A stretch of DNA of 64,000 nucleotides from Cryphonectria parasitica EP155 (GCF_011745365.1 NW_024468912.1:310001-374000); one strand, 5' to 3'. Shown: positions 23,086-35,363, numbered from the stretch's first letter. Notes: generated from the sequence alone by a model not told the origin. Program-made: numbers and translations.

Positions 23086-26000
23086 GTTGATCAAACAGAT
23101 ATCTTGGCCTGTGTGGAAGGGGGAGTCGGAAGTGTGTATCCAGCAGCGACTCCTGGGAAAGAACCACTAATGTATTGTAGTGAATCTCTGAAAAACAGTA
23201 AAAGGTGAATAATCAGGGCAGTTGCGAGCCCAGGGAAGATCTAAAATGTTTTGGCAAGCGTAGGTGGTGACTAAAAGGCGAGTATGTAGGAAATGGATAT
23301 GCCAGCATACAGCAAGAACGAAAAGGGAAAGGCAAGTCGAAGAGAAGAAGAAGAAAAGAAATCAGCCCAGCTTAGGCATGCAGCATAAAAGTTGCAAGCC
23401 AAGAGGAAATGAAAAAGAAAACACAAAAACAAACCCGATGAAGAGAATGCAGAGGAAAAGAAAGAAGTAGAAGAATAAAAGATCTGCCGCTATGATGTCG
23501 ACAGGCCACAGCAGATTGTCAGCGGATATATCCAAACCTTCTCTCGATACTCAGTACGCGGCAACCTCGCAGCGCGGTCCCTCTTGTGCGTGGCAGAGTG
23601 ATCGGAGTGGATACAATTCCCACAAAATGACGGGCGCAGTGGATCAAGTCTGCTACCAAGCCATGCGCCCTCCTCCTGCCCCGACTGACCCACAGGGCTT
23701 TGAGGTTCTGTACCCTGAAAATAAGGAAGAGAGAGAGAGAAGAACAAGACAGGATGGCCCATGCCGCCCGCCCACTTACCGTGAGAAGTGGAGTCGATGA
23801 GGCTCTGACCACTGCAAATGTTCTCAGGCAGACCACAAGAGGTTCCACACACAAGAATCCATGTTGTGCCATTGGCCGGGGAAGGGGGACCTTATTCGGC
23901 CCTCGTCGTCACTGCGGCTCAACCTGGGTGGGAAACGTAGCAGTCTAGATTGTGAATCGTGTAGATCCCGCGGGCCAAACACTGACTCAAAACCTGGTTT
24001 GGTTCATGTTAATACCTCGGGGGATCTCGTCTGATATTGTTACTAAGAAAGGGATGATAGAATACGGAAAGTCTGGCCGTGCTTGCTGGCGTAACCGTTG
24101 AAACGAATCATCAGCCACTAGAGAGGAGGGAGAAAGGAAATTAGAAATTGTTGATAAGAGACCTTGGCTGATGGCCTCCGTGGAGGGGAGAGAAGAGAGG
24201 CCAGTATGAACACGTTGTTAGGGGAGGTTGAAGTTTCAAGTCCCACGCTCGTGTCTCGATGAAAAGTGGGAACCTGCAAAATGACAGCCACGGCAATCGA
24301 GCCTCTACTAGACTAATTGACAGCACTACCGACTTACGGTATCTAGTCAGCCTTGTACATAGTGCCATAGTAAGGTTATTTGCAGAAGTCTCCGGTGAAG
24401 CATAAGTGCTTAGTAGCAAAAGAGGCAAGGTCCGATGCGACAATGCCCATGGACAACCAAACCCCTTTGATGTGGACGACTTGGGGAGGGGGGCTTGGAC
24501 CTTTGACAGTTGATCAAAGTGATACGCATGTGGATCCACGAAACGCTGAGGGTTGGTCTTGGAACTTAGTATAGTACCAAAGGCCCGATGCGTTGGTGCA
24601 AGGCTTAGAGGGCGTTTGTATTGAACAAATAATGCATGCCATTCGATCTGTGGGAGTGGGCCGCGGGAGACAATCTTTGATCCACTCAACCCACTCTATG
24701 CGGGTCTGACGTTTGGGATTAAAACCCCCCCCCGAGATGGAACTGTTTCCAAGCGAAGGGCCTGGACAGCAAGCCTGGCGGCACCGCATTGATAAACCCC
24801 CATCTCCCGCTCGTCTAAAAATTGTCTGTCTTTTGACTTGCTCGATGTTTCCGCATCTGTTTCTTCCAGGCTCATATTCGGCGGCACAGCTTGGGTGCTT
24901 CGAAACAGGAGCCAACATGGGACAAAGCCATGGAGAATTTTCTTCTCCTTTTTCAAAACAAACTGGCCCTCAAGGGACAGGAAAACCCTCTCCTTCACAT
25001 GTTACGTATGGAGGAACCAGGCGGCAGGCACTCGATCCCCTGAACTCCTGTTTCCGACTGAACGAAGAGAGGGGCATTCATCTCGCCCGATACCGCCTGA
25101 GATGACGACGACGACAGATCCCTAGACGCCAAGACCGGCCTTGCACACACGAGGGAAAACCGCCAAGCTCGCTTCCCACTCCTTTATTTGGAACAACAGA
25201 AGAGCATGGTTGCTTCGGCGTCCCCTCTCTCTGTGGCGTCGCTGGTGGATTGCGAAGACGACTCTCGACCTCACGACATGGTCTTCTGGGAGAGCAAGCC
25301 AGGTAAAGCAAATCAGGTGCAGTATTTCTTACAGTCCACGCGTATTTGTCGTAAAGACAAAGGGAATCTCATGATGGTTCTCAAAATGTGCATATACCAT
25401 GACAAGCCCGACTTGATAATATTCCCGTCGCCTTCACAATTTGATGGTATCATCTGACATCGCCGCGGAAAGACTGCTCTGGGTCAAGACCGTGGTAATT
25501 CTTTTCAGCCCACCAATTCTCGTGTAGTTATGAGGATCACTGACGGTATCGATGCATCAACATGCCCTTTCTCCTCTTTTTCTCTCTCTTTTCATCTCCT
25601 TTGCCTTCTTCGTTTTCCTTTTGTATGTGTACATCCACTGCTTGCTATTCAAACTCTCAGCACCTTGATGAGATGCTTTGTTACATTCTCTTCATGGAAG
25701 TCGTCTCCTCGACTTTCAGCTGCGTCACACCCTAACGACTTGATTGGTGTTTGGTGATCGTGACGAATAAATTACGCAAGTTTTGCAAAACGTGACATAC
25801 TTTCAGCTTGGCCCACAGGTTTCAGTGACGCAGTGCACCAAAGCTCAGGCATATGTTAGGAAGTTATTGCGTGTTTCGCCGATGGTGTTTTCAAGGGAGA
25901 CAGACCCGGTATACGTTTGTAAGGGGGAAAAACCCGCAGCACAGTTTACTTGAAGCAAGTGAATGTTTGAGGCACTTGCATTGTTTCAATCATTGTCGCC

Positions 26001-26976
26001 AGTTGTCAGAGGTGACTGACCCAATCTTATCCATGGCCGCGAATATTTCTCCTCGGGTTTTCCACTTGACACCCCAGCTGAGTGATCGAGATGCGTGGCC
26101 GATGTTATTGTATTGCAGCAATTGCTCATCGGCATCTATCCCAAGAAAGAGCTCTTGTTTCCTTTATGGCCCTATCGCGCACGCTGGCCCTAGCGGTTTC
26201 TGAGTATCTTCTCGCCAGGCTCATCTACTTTCCTGTGTGATAACAGGAGGGATTCTTTGAGAATCTCTCTACAATTTGGGGTGATCCTCATCTTGCGTGA
26301 CCAACCTTCCCAATGGTCTCCTCAGAGCTCGCTTTGTATTGACTATAAAATTCAACCCGAAGATATGCTGATTCTCTGATGATTCGGTCTAGAAATCTTA
26401 CGTGAATACGCAGACGAACATGGTCCACTTCGTGAACATGGCGCCTTTGTGCACGGTCATGTTGCTGGCTAGGCCACGTCGGTGTCTAGTGATATCATTA
26501 AGGATATTGACCCCCTTTTAGGCCGAATTGAGATGGTGTTGTCATTTCATGCCCTTCCAATAATCGTATTGCACTCATTTCCTCATGACACGGGCAACGT
26601 AGAAATTTGTAGAAATTGAAAAGGACAGCATTTACAATATAGAACGGCACCTCCCTCACAAAGAAGTCCCGGATTTCATTTTAGCCCCCGATGCTATTCG
26701 ATCATAGCGTCACGCAGGTGACTTATCACTGCTGGTGTCTGATCTTAGGGATTCAAGTCGTCGTGGCTCGTATTAACTCCTACATAACAATCCGTGTGAA
26801 ATGTAGAAGTCTGGGTAGTTTATTGCATTAGACATTCTCTGTCCCCTGCGTAGCGCTTTCTTAGGTATGTCCATGCCCATATACAGCCTTTTTGTTAAAT
26901 TCGTCGCCGTTGGTTCTGTGCTTGACAGTAGTCCTGTCAATATAAACTCTCACAAATCCAATGTTTTCAACAAAAA
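23086..26976. other. 3.9 kb intergenic region with coding relics
   Basis: The first kilobase contains purine-rich leader and promoter sequence of the MFS gene, with A-rich stretches near 23340-23470. No intact gene is recognised in 24-25.8 kb; open frames there are short and without features. The 25.85-26.62 kb part shows broken coding-like frames, annotated separately. The remainder is AT-rich without features. Confidence 0.4.
25850..26619 (+). pseudogene. degenerate coding-like stretch, family not recognised
   Basis: Several plus-strand frame segments read like protein but are broken by stops and frame shifts. One runs from about 25963 (MFEALALFQSLSPVVRGD) through GREYFSSGFPLDTPAE to VIVLQQLLIGIYPKKELLF near 26170, interrupted by TGA codons that could derive from CGA. 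A second (26392-26619) reads EILREYADEHGPLREHG, has one TAG at 26470-26472, continues ATSVSSDIIKDIDPLLGRIE and FHALPIIVLHSFPHDTGN, and ends at TGA 26617-26619. The stops fit C-to-T decay as in repeat-induced point mutation, but I cannot name a parent gene. This is inference from composition and codon texture only. Confidence 0.3.
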
Positions 26977-27063
26977 CCCTTGATAGCTCAGTTGGAAGAG
27001 TGATGGACTGTAATTGTATTTAGTGTCATCCACAGGTCACCGGTTCGATCCCGGTTCGAGGGA
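26977..27063 (+). tRNA. tRNA-Tyr (anticodon GUA) with intron
   Basis: The acceptor arm CCCTTGA pairs with TCGAGGG, with discriminator A at 27063. The D-arm has GCTCAGTTGG. Anticodon GTA lies at 27010-27012, followed by A37. A 14-nt intron (27014-27027) interrupts the loop at the canonical 37/38 position. The variable loop is AGGTC and the T-arm is ACCGG-TTCGATC-CCGGT. A T7 run at 27070-27076 serves as the Pol III terminator. Eukaryotic tRNA-Tyr genes almost always carry an intron, which fits. The 27-43 pair at the base of the anticodon stem is A with C, a mismatch that may matter little. Confidence 0.93.
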
Positions 27064-27069
27064 CTTCCC

Positions 27070-27076
27070 TTTTTTT
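27070..27076 (+). terminator. Pol III T-run terminator of tRNA-Tyr
   Basis: Seven T residues start seven bases after the tRNA 3' end, the usual RNA polymerase III termination signal. Confidence 0.8.
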
Positions 27077-29313
27077 GGAAGTTGTTTTATTTTATGATGA
27101 CTTTTTGAAGATTTACTTTGTTCCATTTCCAAAATTTTACTCATATTTAAATGCGTCGCTGGATACATTCTTGACGAAACCTTGGTTTTGTCCAAACACG
27201 CTCGCTCAACCGCAGCCCTAACCCTGGCGTGTCTCATCAATTCTTTACCTTTGGAGAGTTAGCCTCGGGACAGTATTCTTCTTGACCATCCCAGGACCTT
27301 GGATTATTGTTTTTCTTTGTGGCTATCAGCTGAATTGATGCCTGATACATGAACTCACATGTAGTCAGGTGTGCCACTCATTCCTTTCCCTTCCATCCTC
27401 TTTTGCTTGCCGTCCTGAACAGCACTGCCCCGTGACGTCGTGCCTCGATTGCACCGCCGACTTGCGGCTAACCCGACAAATAAGGCTGTGGCCTCAACTT
27501 GTATTTACTCAGAAACGTGCTTCCAAGGTCCCTCAGTCGACCAAGAACTTAATTCGATAGTTTCGGGATTCGCCGACGATCATACGGAGAGTCTACAGTG
27601 GAGCTTCATCTCCCTGATAGGCGACGGGCCTAAACCCACAACGAGCTGGATGAATGTGATGCGTCGAGGCGAGCACGTGTGAGCAGCCTCTGTAAATTGT
27701 AATACGATCCCTTATTGTAGAAAAACCCACCACGCCTGCCAGTAGGTGAACGTCACGAGGCCGATCAATGGGACTGTTTTACCCGTAAGGCTTCTTCGTT
27801 CAGGCCCAGCAGATAGCATGACGACAGGGCCTTACAACTCAAGGTTGCTTCAAAACAATGAGGCTTACGATGTACTGTGTTGCCGCCTCGGACGGGAGCT
27901 CCGCTCCATATTGCCATTGTCTTTGTCTTGTTGTCGTTGTTGGGTTCACAGCGAATCATTGCTACACCTCAGGCCACACAGCCTCTAAACTCGAACTTCC
28001 CCGGGTATGAAACAACTCACCAGGCACCACACAGCCTGGGCATCTCTGCAGCTTGTTGTGGCGCAATCAAGTCGCGCTCTTTCTCTGTCTTTCGCCCTGC
28101 CTCATTTGATGTCAGCGGCATTTTTTTTCTTTTCTTTTTTTCTACCACTGGTCAGTCACGAAAGCACACACGGACATCCCCTCCATAGTAGGCGCGAACC
28201 AGGTCATGGGGAGGCAAAGAGGGGCGGGGTGGTTGGGTTCGGTGCGCGCCCCCCCTACACCCGTCAGAAATGGTTAGGGTGGATGTCGTTTGTGTCTCCC
28301 CACTGCCGATGCAGGTTGGTTCAGCTCTGTGCCGGGGGTAGTGCTACTGCAGCAGTGCAGGTGGACTTGGGAATCCTAATGCATCTATTGGATTGAGGTT
28401 TCGAACAGCCACCACAGGCAGATCTCTCTTTCTAGGCTAGCGAGAGCGTATCACCCCGGGCTTTCATAGTGCGCCTGCCAAGAGATCATCTTTTGAATTC
28501 TAGGGGGCCCTCTGACGGCGCCATCATCAATCTTTCTGAAAGGTGCTGATTTTCGGTGAACATATCTCAGTATGAGCAACAATGATGACTTTACTGTAGG
28601 AGAAGAAAAGAAGAAGAAAGCGTGGTTGGGCTATAAGATGTGAAAAAGTCCTACAACTCTTAATTATACCAGGCTATCTCCTTCTTTCCCTCCTTGAGAG
28701 CAAGAAGGGAAAGAAAGGGGGGGGGGATAGAGAGAAAAATCAGGAAAGGCGATTTCGTCTAGGCCCCCAGGGTCCAAGATAGCAGGTGCAGATGCAGTAT
28801 AGAGAATTGAGGCTCAGCTGAAAAACAACCCCTGCAGCTGCACCTTACTGCAGTGCCCACAAGCCTCAACCACTGCTGGCTCTAGTGCTGACAACAGCGT
28901 GGAGCTGGCATTCCAGTCCTACGGACAAGTCCTCCTCCCACCCTCACGACGTTGTTCAAAATCCATCTTCACGTCATGGCCGATTCTTCTCTTTTCTTCC
29001 TTTTTCCTCTTCATCCCCTCCAACCTCTTTCTCAGTCCTGGGCACCCTTCAACCTCGTGGCGATACCGTGTACCTCAGCACAAAAAGTGAACCTTCTCGA
29101 GATACATCTGCTCCCAGCCTTATTAGACCAAGAGTGCAATCAGAGAAAACTCCATAGCACAGGGGCGGAGGCAACCCGCTGAGACGTCCCGGTCTCACAA
29201 GCGCAGCAACCAGCCAGCGACAAGGCGGGCGTGCGTGCGCATCGATCGATTGCTCATCTTCATTCCAGCTTACCATCCAGCACAAGAGCCTCCTACTTCC
29301 TGGCAAAAACAAG
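27077..29313. other. intergenic region upstream of the phospholipase C gene
   Basis: No supportable gene. Open frames at 27.4-28.4 kb lack family features. From about 28570 the sequence turns purine-rich (AAGAAGAAAG, a G10 tract near 28718) and then pyrimidine-rich (28960-29050), as expected for the promoter and leader of the gene starting at 29314. Confidence 0.4.
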
Positions 29314-30633
29314 ATGCCACCATGCATGGACCGCCGACGCCGACACCGGCACATACGCCACCATCGCATGCCCACATTCGGAGTCCAGAGAAGCCGCCTG
29401 GCCGGCTCGCCGCTGTACGCGACCATCACACGCTTCGGCACCTCGCACGTTCTGCGGCGGGGCCACACCCTGGACAAGTGCATGTCGCCGGCAGGTCTCC
29501 ACCCGCTGGCAGAGAGCGTGACGGGCCACCTGCGCCGGCTGTACGAGGAGCTCAAGGGGCCCGGCGAGAAGGACTTGTCGCGAGAGAGGTTTCTGAGATT
29601 TATCCGGGAGACACAGCAGGACACAAAGCTGCCGTCGTGGGCTTTCTCGGAGAAATGTGATCCTTTTACATTTGAGCAGTTCGAGCACCTATGGTGGAGA
29701 GAGTACAGCGCCGCCAAGCGGCCCATTCATACCGAGGACAAGGATCTGAGCCAGCCCATCTCGAATTATTTTATCAGCAGCAGCCACAATACATATATCG
29801 AGGATGGCAACCAGATCACTGGGGAGGCCAAGGCCCTGCAGTATAAAAAGGTGCGTTGGGGGTGAAGAGGGTTCCTTTCCTCCTTCCCTTCTTCTTTTAG
29901 TTACGAAAAAGTTCGACTGGGTTGCTGACGATCACATCTCAAAAAAGGTTCTCGAGAGTGGTTGCAGATGTGTCGAGATCGATGTGTGGAACGGACTCGA
30001 GGCAGACGACGACGTGGACAGCCTGGCACCAACCAAGACCAGGTCGACCCACAGCCGAGAGAAGAAGAGAAAGCAGCAGCAACAGCAGCAACAGCAGCAG
30101 ACTAACAAGCATTGGTCCTTCTCATCCATGGTATCCTGGATGAGAGACACGTGCCAGGCGACGACGCGCAGCATGACCTTTCCTCGAAATCTCCAGAGCA
30201 AGAAGAGCGAGGCATCGTTCAAGGCCAGGCCCCCAGTGAGAGCCATGGAGCTGGCCAGGATGATGGACGACTCCGAGTCGACTATCGACCTGATGCTGAA
30301 GCGGGAGCCCAGGGTCTGCCATGCCTACGAGACTTACGCCGGCGACGTCACCCTGCACCAGTCCATCCCCTTCAGGACCGTGTGCCGGACCATCAAGGAC
30401 TCGGCCTTTACCAACGGCAACGACCTGCCCGTCATTATCAGCCTCGAAGTCCACGCCAACGTCTCACAGCAGGAGAAGATGGTGGACATCATGAGGGAAG
30501 AATGGGGCGACCTCCTGCTGGACAAGGTTCTGCCTCACTGCCACCCGGAAGAGAAACAACCCACGCTGGGGGACCTGAGGAACAAGATTCTCATCAAGGT
30601 CAAGACGGGCTCACAGGCTGCCGGCTATCTCCA

Positions 30634-30664
<31 letters not shown>

Positions 30665-31907
30665 CAACAACAACAACAACGGATCGGCGACCACTCTGAT
30701 GACTCCGGAAGAAGCACTCTCAAGGGCAGCGACAAATCCGACTGCGGTGCCTTCTCGCCGCAGATCTACAGCAAGACAACGCATGAAGAGGCGCAGCAGG
30801 GCTGCCGGCAGCAGCAGAAAGAGACGGTCCCCAAAAAGTTCATCTGCCATGCCCTCAAGCAGCTCGCCATCTATACCTATAGCCCGGGCCACTTCACTTC
30901 CTTCGACCTCGAGGACGCCAAGAAACCCGCGCACATCTACTCGTTCGGGGAGGAGAAGCTCAAGACCCTCCACCGCACCGAGCACAACGACCTGTTCAAG
31001 CACAACCGGGGCTTCCTTGTGCGAACCTTTCCCGAGAGCTTGTCGTCCTTCCTGTCGTCCAACCCAAACTACCCAACCTTGTTCTGGCGCAAAGGGGTGC
31101 AGATGGTGGCGCTGAACTGGCAGGTTTGGGACACAGCCATGGAGCTGAACGACGCCATGTTCGACCATGAGAATGGCTGGGTGCTCAAGCCCACTGGCTA
31201 CCGGAGCAACGAGACCAAGGCTAACTGCCAGGCCGACGTCATGGGAAAGAAGATGGACCTAACCATCACCGTCCTGGCTGGGCAGCACATACCATCAGAC
31301 GACCATTCCGAATCCAGCAGGGGCACCACGAGAATCAATCCGGCCGCCGTGAATGCAGATCGTTTTCGCCCGAGGGTCACCTGCTTCCTGCATGTCGAGA
31401 GTGCGGCCGAGAGAAACCCCAAGAAGAGCATCTCCAAGGATGACACATCTCGAAAGACGAGGACGGCGAGGACGGAACAGCCTGACTGGGGCTCTAGCGG
31501 CTCGAAGCTTCACTTCCCCACGGTGCGCCACGTGGTGGAGGAGTTGAGCTTCGTCAGGTAAGCGCATCCATGTTCTTTGTCAATGTTCTCTTCTTCTCTC
31601 TCTTATGAACAGTTGCTGACGTTACATGTTTTCTTTTTCATATAGATTCTATGTGGAACACTGTGGCCGTAGTTGGCCCGAACGAACCGCCTGGGCCTGT
31701 GTCAGGCTGGACAGGCTACAAGAAGGATACAGGCTGATCAAGCTGAAGACGGACGATGGCTACAAGAGCGACGGTCTCCTCCTAGTCAAGATCGAGAAGA
31801 AGCTCTCTGACGAGACCCCACGGTCCCTGTCGCTGCGGCGTAAGACTTGGAACACCTGCAAGGACGAAGTCTCGCAGCTGAAGTCGAGATGGACATGCAT
31901 GGGATGA
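29314..31907 (+). CDS. phosphoinositide-specific phospholipase C
   Basis: Exons 29314..29850, 29948..31557 and 31646..31907 give 802 aa. The enzyme cleaves PIP2 to IP3 and diacylglycerol at the membrane, needing Ca2+. Residues about 60-145 form a helical, EF-hand-like region. The X domain begins at DLSQPISNYFISSSHNTY, with catalytic H158 and N159. Ca2+ ligands E189 and D191 lie in CRCVEIDVWNG, the second catalytic His is probably H304 in RVCHAYETYAG, and E346 lies in IISLEVHA. About 110 residues separate D191 and H304, containing a Gln run and a basic segment. A Q16 tract and acidic/Ser sequence link X to Y. The Y domain runs from KKFICHALKQLAIYTYSP through FWRKGVQMVALNWQVWDTAM to GWVLKP; a C2 domain (DLTITVLAGQHIP...) ends the protein. 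The usual HGxT after the second His is altered to HAYETYAG. Start 29314 is the first ATG of the frame; Met at 29326 is possible. Confidence 0.93.
30632..30679 (+). repeat. CAG/CAA polyglutamine tract (Q16) in the PLC X-Y linker
   Basis: Sixteen consecutive Gln codons, first mainly CAG and then CAA. They lie between the X and Y halves of the catalytic barrel, in the linker that autoinhibits animal PLCs. A shorter run of about ten Gln lies at 30072-30101 in the X-domain insertion. Confidence 0.95.
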
Positions 31908-32751
31908 CAAGGACGATGATGATATCGTCTGTGATGCCTAACACGAAAGAGAGGGAGATGTATAGGGACAGGGAGAGAAGGGGTCTTTTTCCTTATACGG
32001 CGTAATCACAGTGGCACTTCATCGGGTTTGAATTCTGTCCAGGCGTTGGATGATTCCTTGAATGTTCGAGAGCTGTCCGGGCTATAGCAGTAGCAGCAGT
32101 AATAGTCTTCTTCAGTCACAACAACAAGCTATCTTGCACTCAAGCAAGTCCCCACAATTGAAGACGAGGTCAAACAAAACCCCATCCTTTGCGTCCCTAT
32201 TTCAATAGTCGTTGGACCTGTGGAAATCCTTCATCCTTCTGGCTGTCAAGGAGATGACACCCGGTGTTTAGCAGGCAGGAAGACGTTCCGGTACTGGTTC
32301 CCACCAATATAGAGTGAAATATGGCGGCCAGATTTACTTGACGTTGATCATCTGTCATGAGCACTCACTGCTTTGCTTACCACACACAAAGCAGGGACGG
32401 AGGGATTCCCCCCTAAACCCGACCATGTCGATGCGGGCGCTTGCGGGCGATGCGGCCGCACCCGCCGCACCACCCGCATAGGCGGGAGAGAGTATACTAT
32501 TATTCTCACGTCCTTTGTACGGAGAAAGGGCAGATCCCGTCCGTCCCCACGTCTCGTTTAGGATATATAAATGGCTAACGTTCTCCTCAACTTGATGGAG
32601 AATGCGTCGGAAGATGTCCTCTGGTCTGTTCAAGACATTCAATACTTTACTTTAAGTCTTGACTCACCTTCAGTGTTTGGGGCGAAAGAAAATCCACCTT
32701 CAATCATCCTATTTTGACCATCAGTTTCCATTGATTCCTTCTTCAACCATC
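31908..32751. other. intergenic, PLC terminator and aldo/keto reductase promoter
   Basis: The first 400 bases are probably the PLC 3' UTR. A GC-rich block with repeated GCGGGCG/CCCGC words lies at 32430-32495, a TATA-like element at 32564 and a TGACTCA at about 32658. These are plausible promoter parts of the aldo/keto reductase gene. Confidence 0.4.
32564..32570 (+). promoter_or_regulatory. probable TATA box of the aldo/keto reductase gene
   Basis: TATATAA lies 182 bases upstream of the ATG at 32752, just after a GC-rich block. Position and sequence fit a TATA element, though the transcription start is not visible. Confidence 0.45.
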
Positions 32752-34023
32752 ATGGCGCCTCCTGTCTCCCTCCCTACAAGAAAGCTGGGTCGCAATGGTC
32801 CCGAAGTGACCGCACTGGGCCTGGGCCTGATGGGTCTCAGTAACGCTTATGGTGATGCAGGGTATGTACTAAAGTATTTTAAAGAAACGGGAGAAGATCC
32901 AGCTGTGTTTTGGTCCTTTTCTCTTCTTTTTCTTTTCTTTCCTCCTCCTCCTATCAGAGTCCTTGGTATTCTTATTATTAACATCTCTCTTTTAATAACC
33001 ACAGCACGGATGAGGAGCGCTTCAAATTCCTCGACCGCGCCTGGGAGCTCGGCTGCACATTCTGGGACTCGTCCGATCTGTACGGCGACAGCGAGGACCT
33101 CCTGGGCAAGTGGTTCAAGCTGCACCCGGAGCGGCGGGCCGACATTTTCCTGGCCACCAAGTTCGGCATTGTCCGGACCGCGAACGGGTACGGCATGGAC
33201 ACCTCGCCCGAGTACTGCCGCGCGGCGTGCGAGAAGAGCCTGCAGAGGCTGGGCATTGACTCCATTGACCTCTATTACATCCACCGGCTCGACGAGAAGA
33301 CGCCCATCGAGAAGACTGTCGAGGTCCTGGCCGAGCTGAAAAGGTAACGTGGTCCCCATCAACAAGACAGAGAGAGAGAGAGAGAGAAAGGGAGGGAGAA
33401 CAAATGACTAACCCATCAATTATTTTTTTATTTTTTTTAGGGAGGGCAAGATCAAGTACCTGGGCATCTCCGAGTGCAGCTCGACGTCCCTCCGCCGCGC
33501 CCACGCTGTGCACCCCATCGCAGCCGTGCAGGTTGAGTACAACCCCTGGGACCTCGACATCGAGAACGAGACGGGCACCCACCTCCTTCCCACCTGCAGG
33601 GAGCTCGGCGTGGCCACCATCGCCTACTCGCCGCTGGGCCGCGGCATCCTGACGGGCCAAATCCGGTCCCGGGACGACCTTGGCAAGGACGACTTCCGCT
33701 TGTTGATGAGCCGGTGGAGCGAAGAGAATTTCCCCAAGAACCTGGCCGTCGTCGACAAGATCGCCTCTATTGCGGCGCGCAAGGGCGTTACCACCAGCCA
33801 GCTCGGCCTGGCCTGGGTCTTGAAGCAAGGAGACGATTTGATTCCTATCCCCGGCACCAAGAAGATCAAGTATCTGGAGGAGAACCTGGGTGCCCTCAAG
33901 GTTGACTTGTCCGATGAGGAAGAGAAAGAGATCCGGAAGCTCGTAGACGAAGCCACCGTCATCGGGAAGAGAAATATCCCTGGTTTGCTCAACGTCTTTG
34001 CCGACACACCTCCTCTGCAGTGA
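32752..34023 (+). CDS. aldo/keto reductase (AKR13-like, NADPH-dependent)
   Basis: Exons 32752..32861, 33005..33343 and 33441..34023 give 343 aa, the usual length for this family. It reduces aldehydes or ketones with NAD(P)H in the cytosol; the natural substrate cannot be told. The catalytic tetrad is visible: Asp and Tyr in FWDSSDLYG, Lys in FLATKFGIV and His in LYYIHRLD. The N-terminal hairpin reads [27 protein letters not shown] and [14 protein letters not shown] mark later strands of the (beta/alpha)8 barrel. The cofactor-binding end carries [16 protein letters not shown]. The ATG sits in an ATCATGG context. The gene follows PLC on the same strand and converges with RTT106, with only 270 bases between stops. 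Confidence 0.95.
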
Positions 34024-34293
34024 GCACATGCAGCATCTCAAAAGCTGTTCTTACCTCCGATGATGAAGAGCGCTTTGTGGCCAAGATAGCAACACCACAG
34101 CTGAAATAAAAGGAAGCGCATATCCTCTGACATGTCTCAAGATATATACCAAATGTAGGGAGCTTTAAGTTCGAGCTGGTAGAAGGTCCCTGCGGCCTCA
34201 TGTCCTGATAGTAGAAGATTGAGGAGATCATTATCATCATAGATGCTCTTCTTCGAGCCGTCAAGAGGGTATGTATGGAAAGTTTGCGGCACA

Positions 34294-35363
34294 TCACTCG
34301 TGATCCTCTGCATAGCCCTCTTCCTCAACGCCATCCTCGTCGTAGCCTTCAGCCTCGTCGCTCTCGTCGCCCTCCTCACCCTCCTCGCCGTCGTCGTCCT
34401 CCTCCTCACTTGTCGAGACCTCGCCTTCACTCTCGCCCTCGCTGCCAGGATCATAGTCCTCCTCTTCCTCATCCTCTTCATCCTCCTCGATGATCTGCTC
34501 CGCCCGCTCCAGTTCTGCCATATCCTCATCCTCGCCACCGTCATGTTGAACCGCACCATTTGTTGCGCCTCCTGCTGCAGCTGCAGAGGCGCCCTTGGCA
34601 TTCTCCCTCAGCTGCATCTTGGCTCTCCTGCCGGCAGCCATACTCCTGTTGTGCAAACCATGTCTCCGCACATATGTTTCGTCGATGACCTGATAATCGT
34701 CCTGGTCGATCATGCCAAACTCGATCTCCTCCGACTTGGACCCGCTTTCTTCGCCAGGTGGCGTGTTCTTCTGCTGTTGGCCATCCTGCGCTGATGCGTG
34801 TGACACATCCACCTCGACTAGAATATTGAAAGTCCTCTGCAGCACGTTCGTATACGACACGGCGACGATCCTATCGAGCGGGATGAAGAGGAGTGGCTTT
34901 TTGTAGCCCCACAGGATTCCGTTCGGGAGGAAAAACAGGTACCCATCCTTGCTACCCCGGAAGGCCTTGACATGTACCGCCTTCTCGTTGAGCCGGTAGG
35001 GCTGCTTGGCATTACTGTGGAAGATGCGGGGATCGGTGCCCACGACCGACACGGCCGTGTTCCCCACGGACTGAAGCTGAGACTTGATGGCCCAGTCCAT
35101 AAGGTTGGTATATGAGTCGGAGACTTGGGCGGCGGTCTCTGCTGCGTAGCCAGCAACGACGCCTGCCTTTGGAGCGCTGCTGGGTACAGTAAAGAGGAGG
35201 GGTTCGAAGTCGACAGGACCCCAAGCTTTTGTGGAGGCGAGAGCGGTGTTGGGCGGGAAGAGAATGTAGTTGTACATCAGCTGCTGTTTGTCGGGGACTG
35301 GCGCGCAGAAGACGTATGCTGTCAAGAAAATTAGCCATCTCTTGTCAAAGTTGACCACCACCG

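Noticed and set aside
526..34023. A secondary-metabolite cluster of oxygenase, MFS transporter and aldo/keto reductase
   Set aside because: The genes are 20 kb and 10 kb apart with unrelated genes and large gaps between, and no synthase or pathway regulator is present.
33115..34041. 308-codon open frame on the minus strand
   Set aside because: It lies opposite the aldo/keto reductase exons and crosses their intron; it is a shadow of the GC-biased third positions of the real gene.
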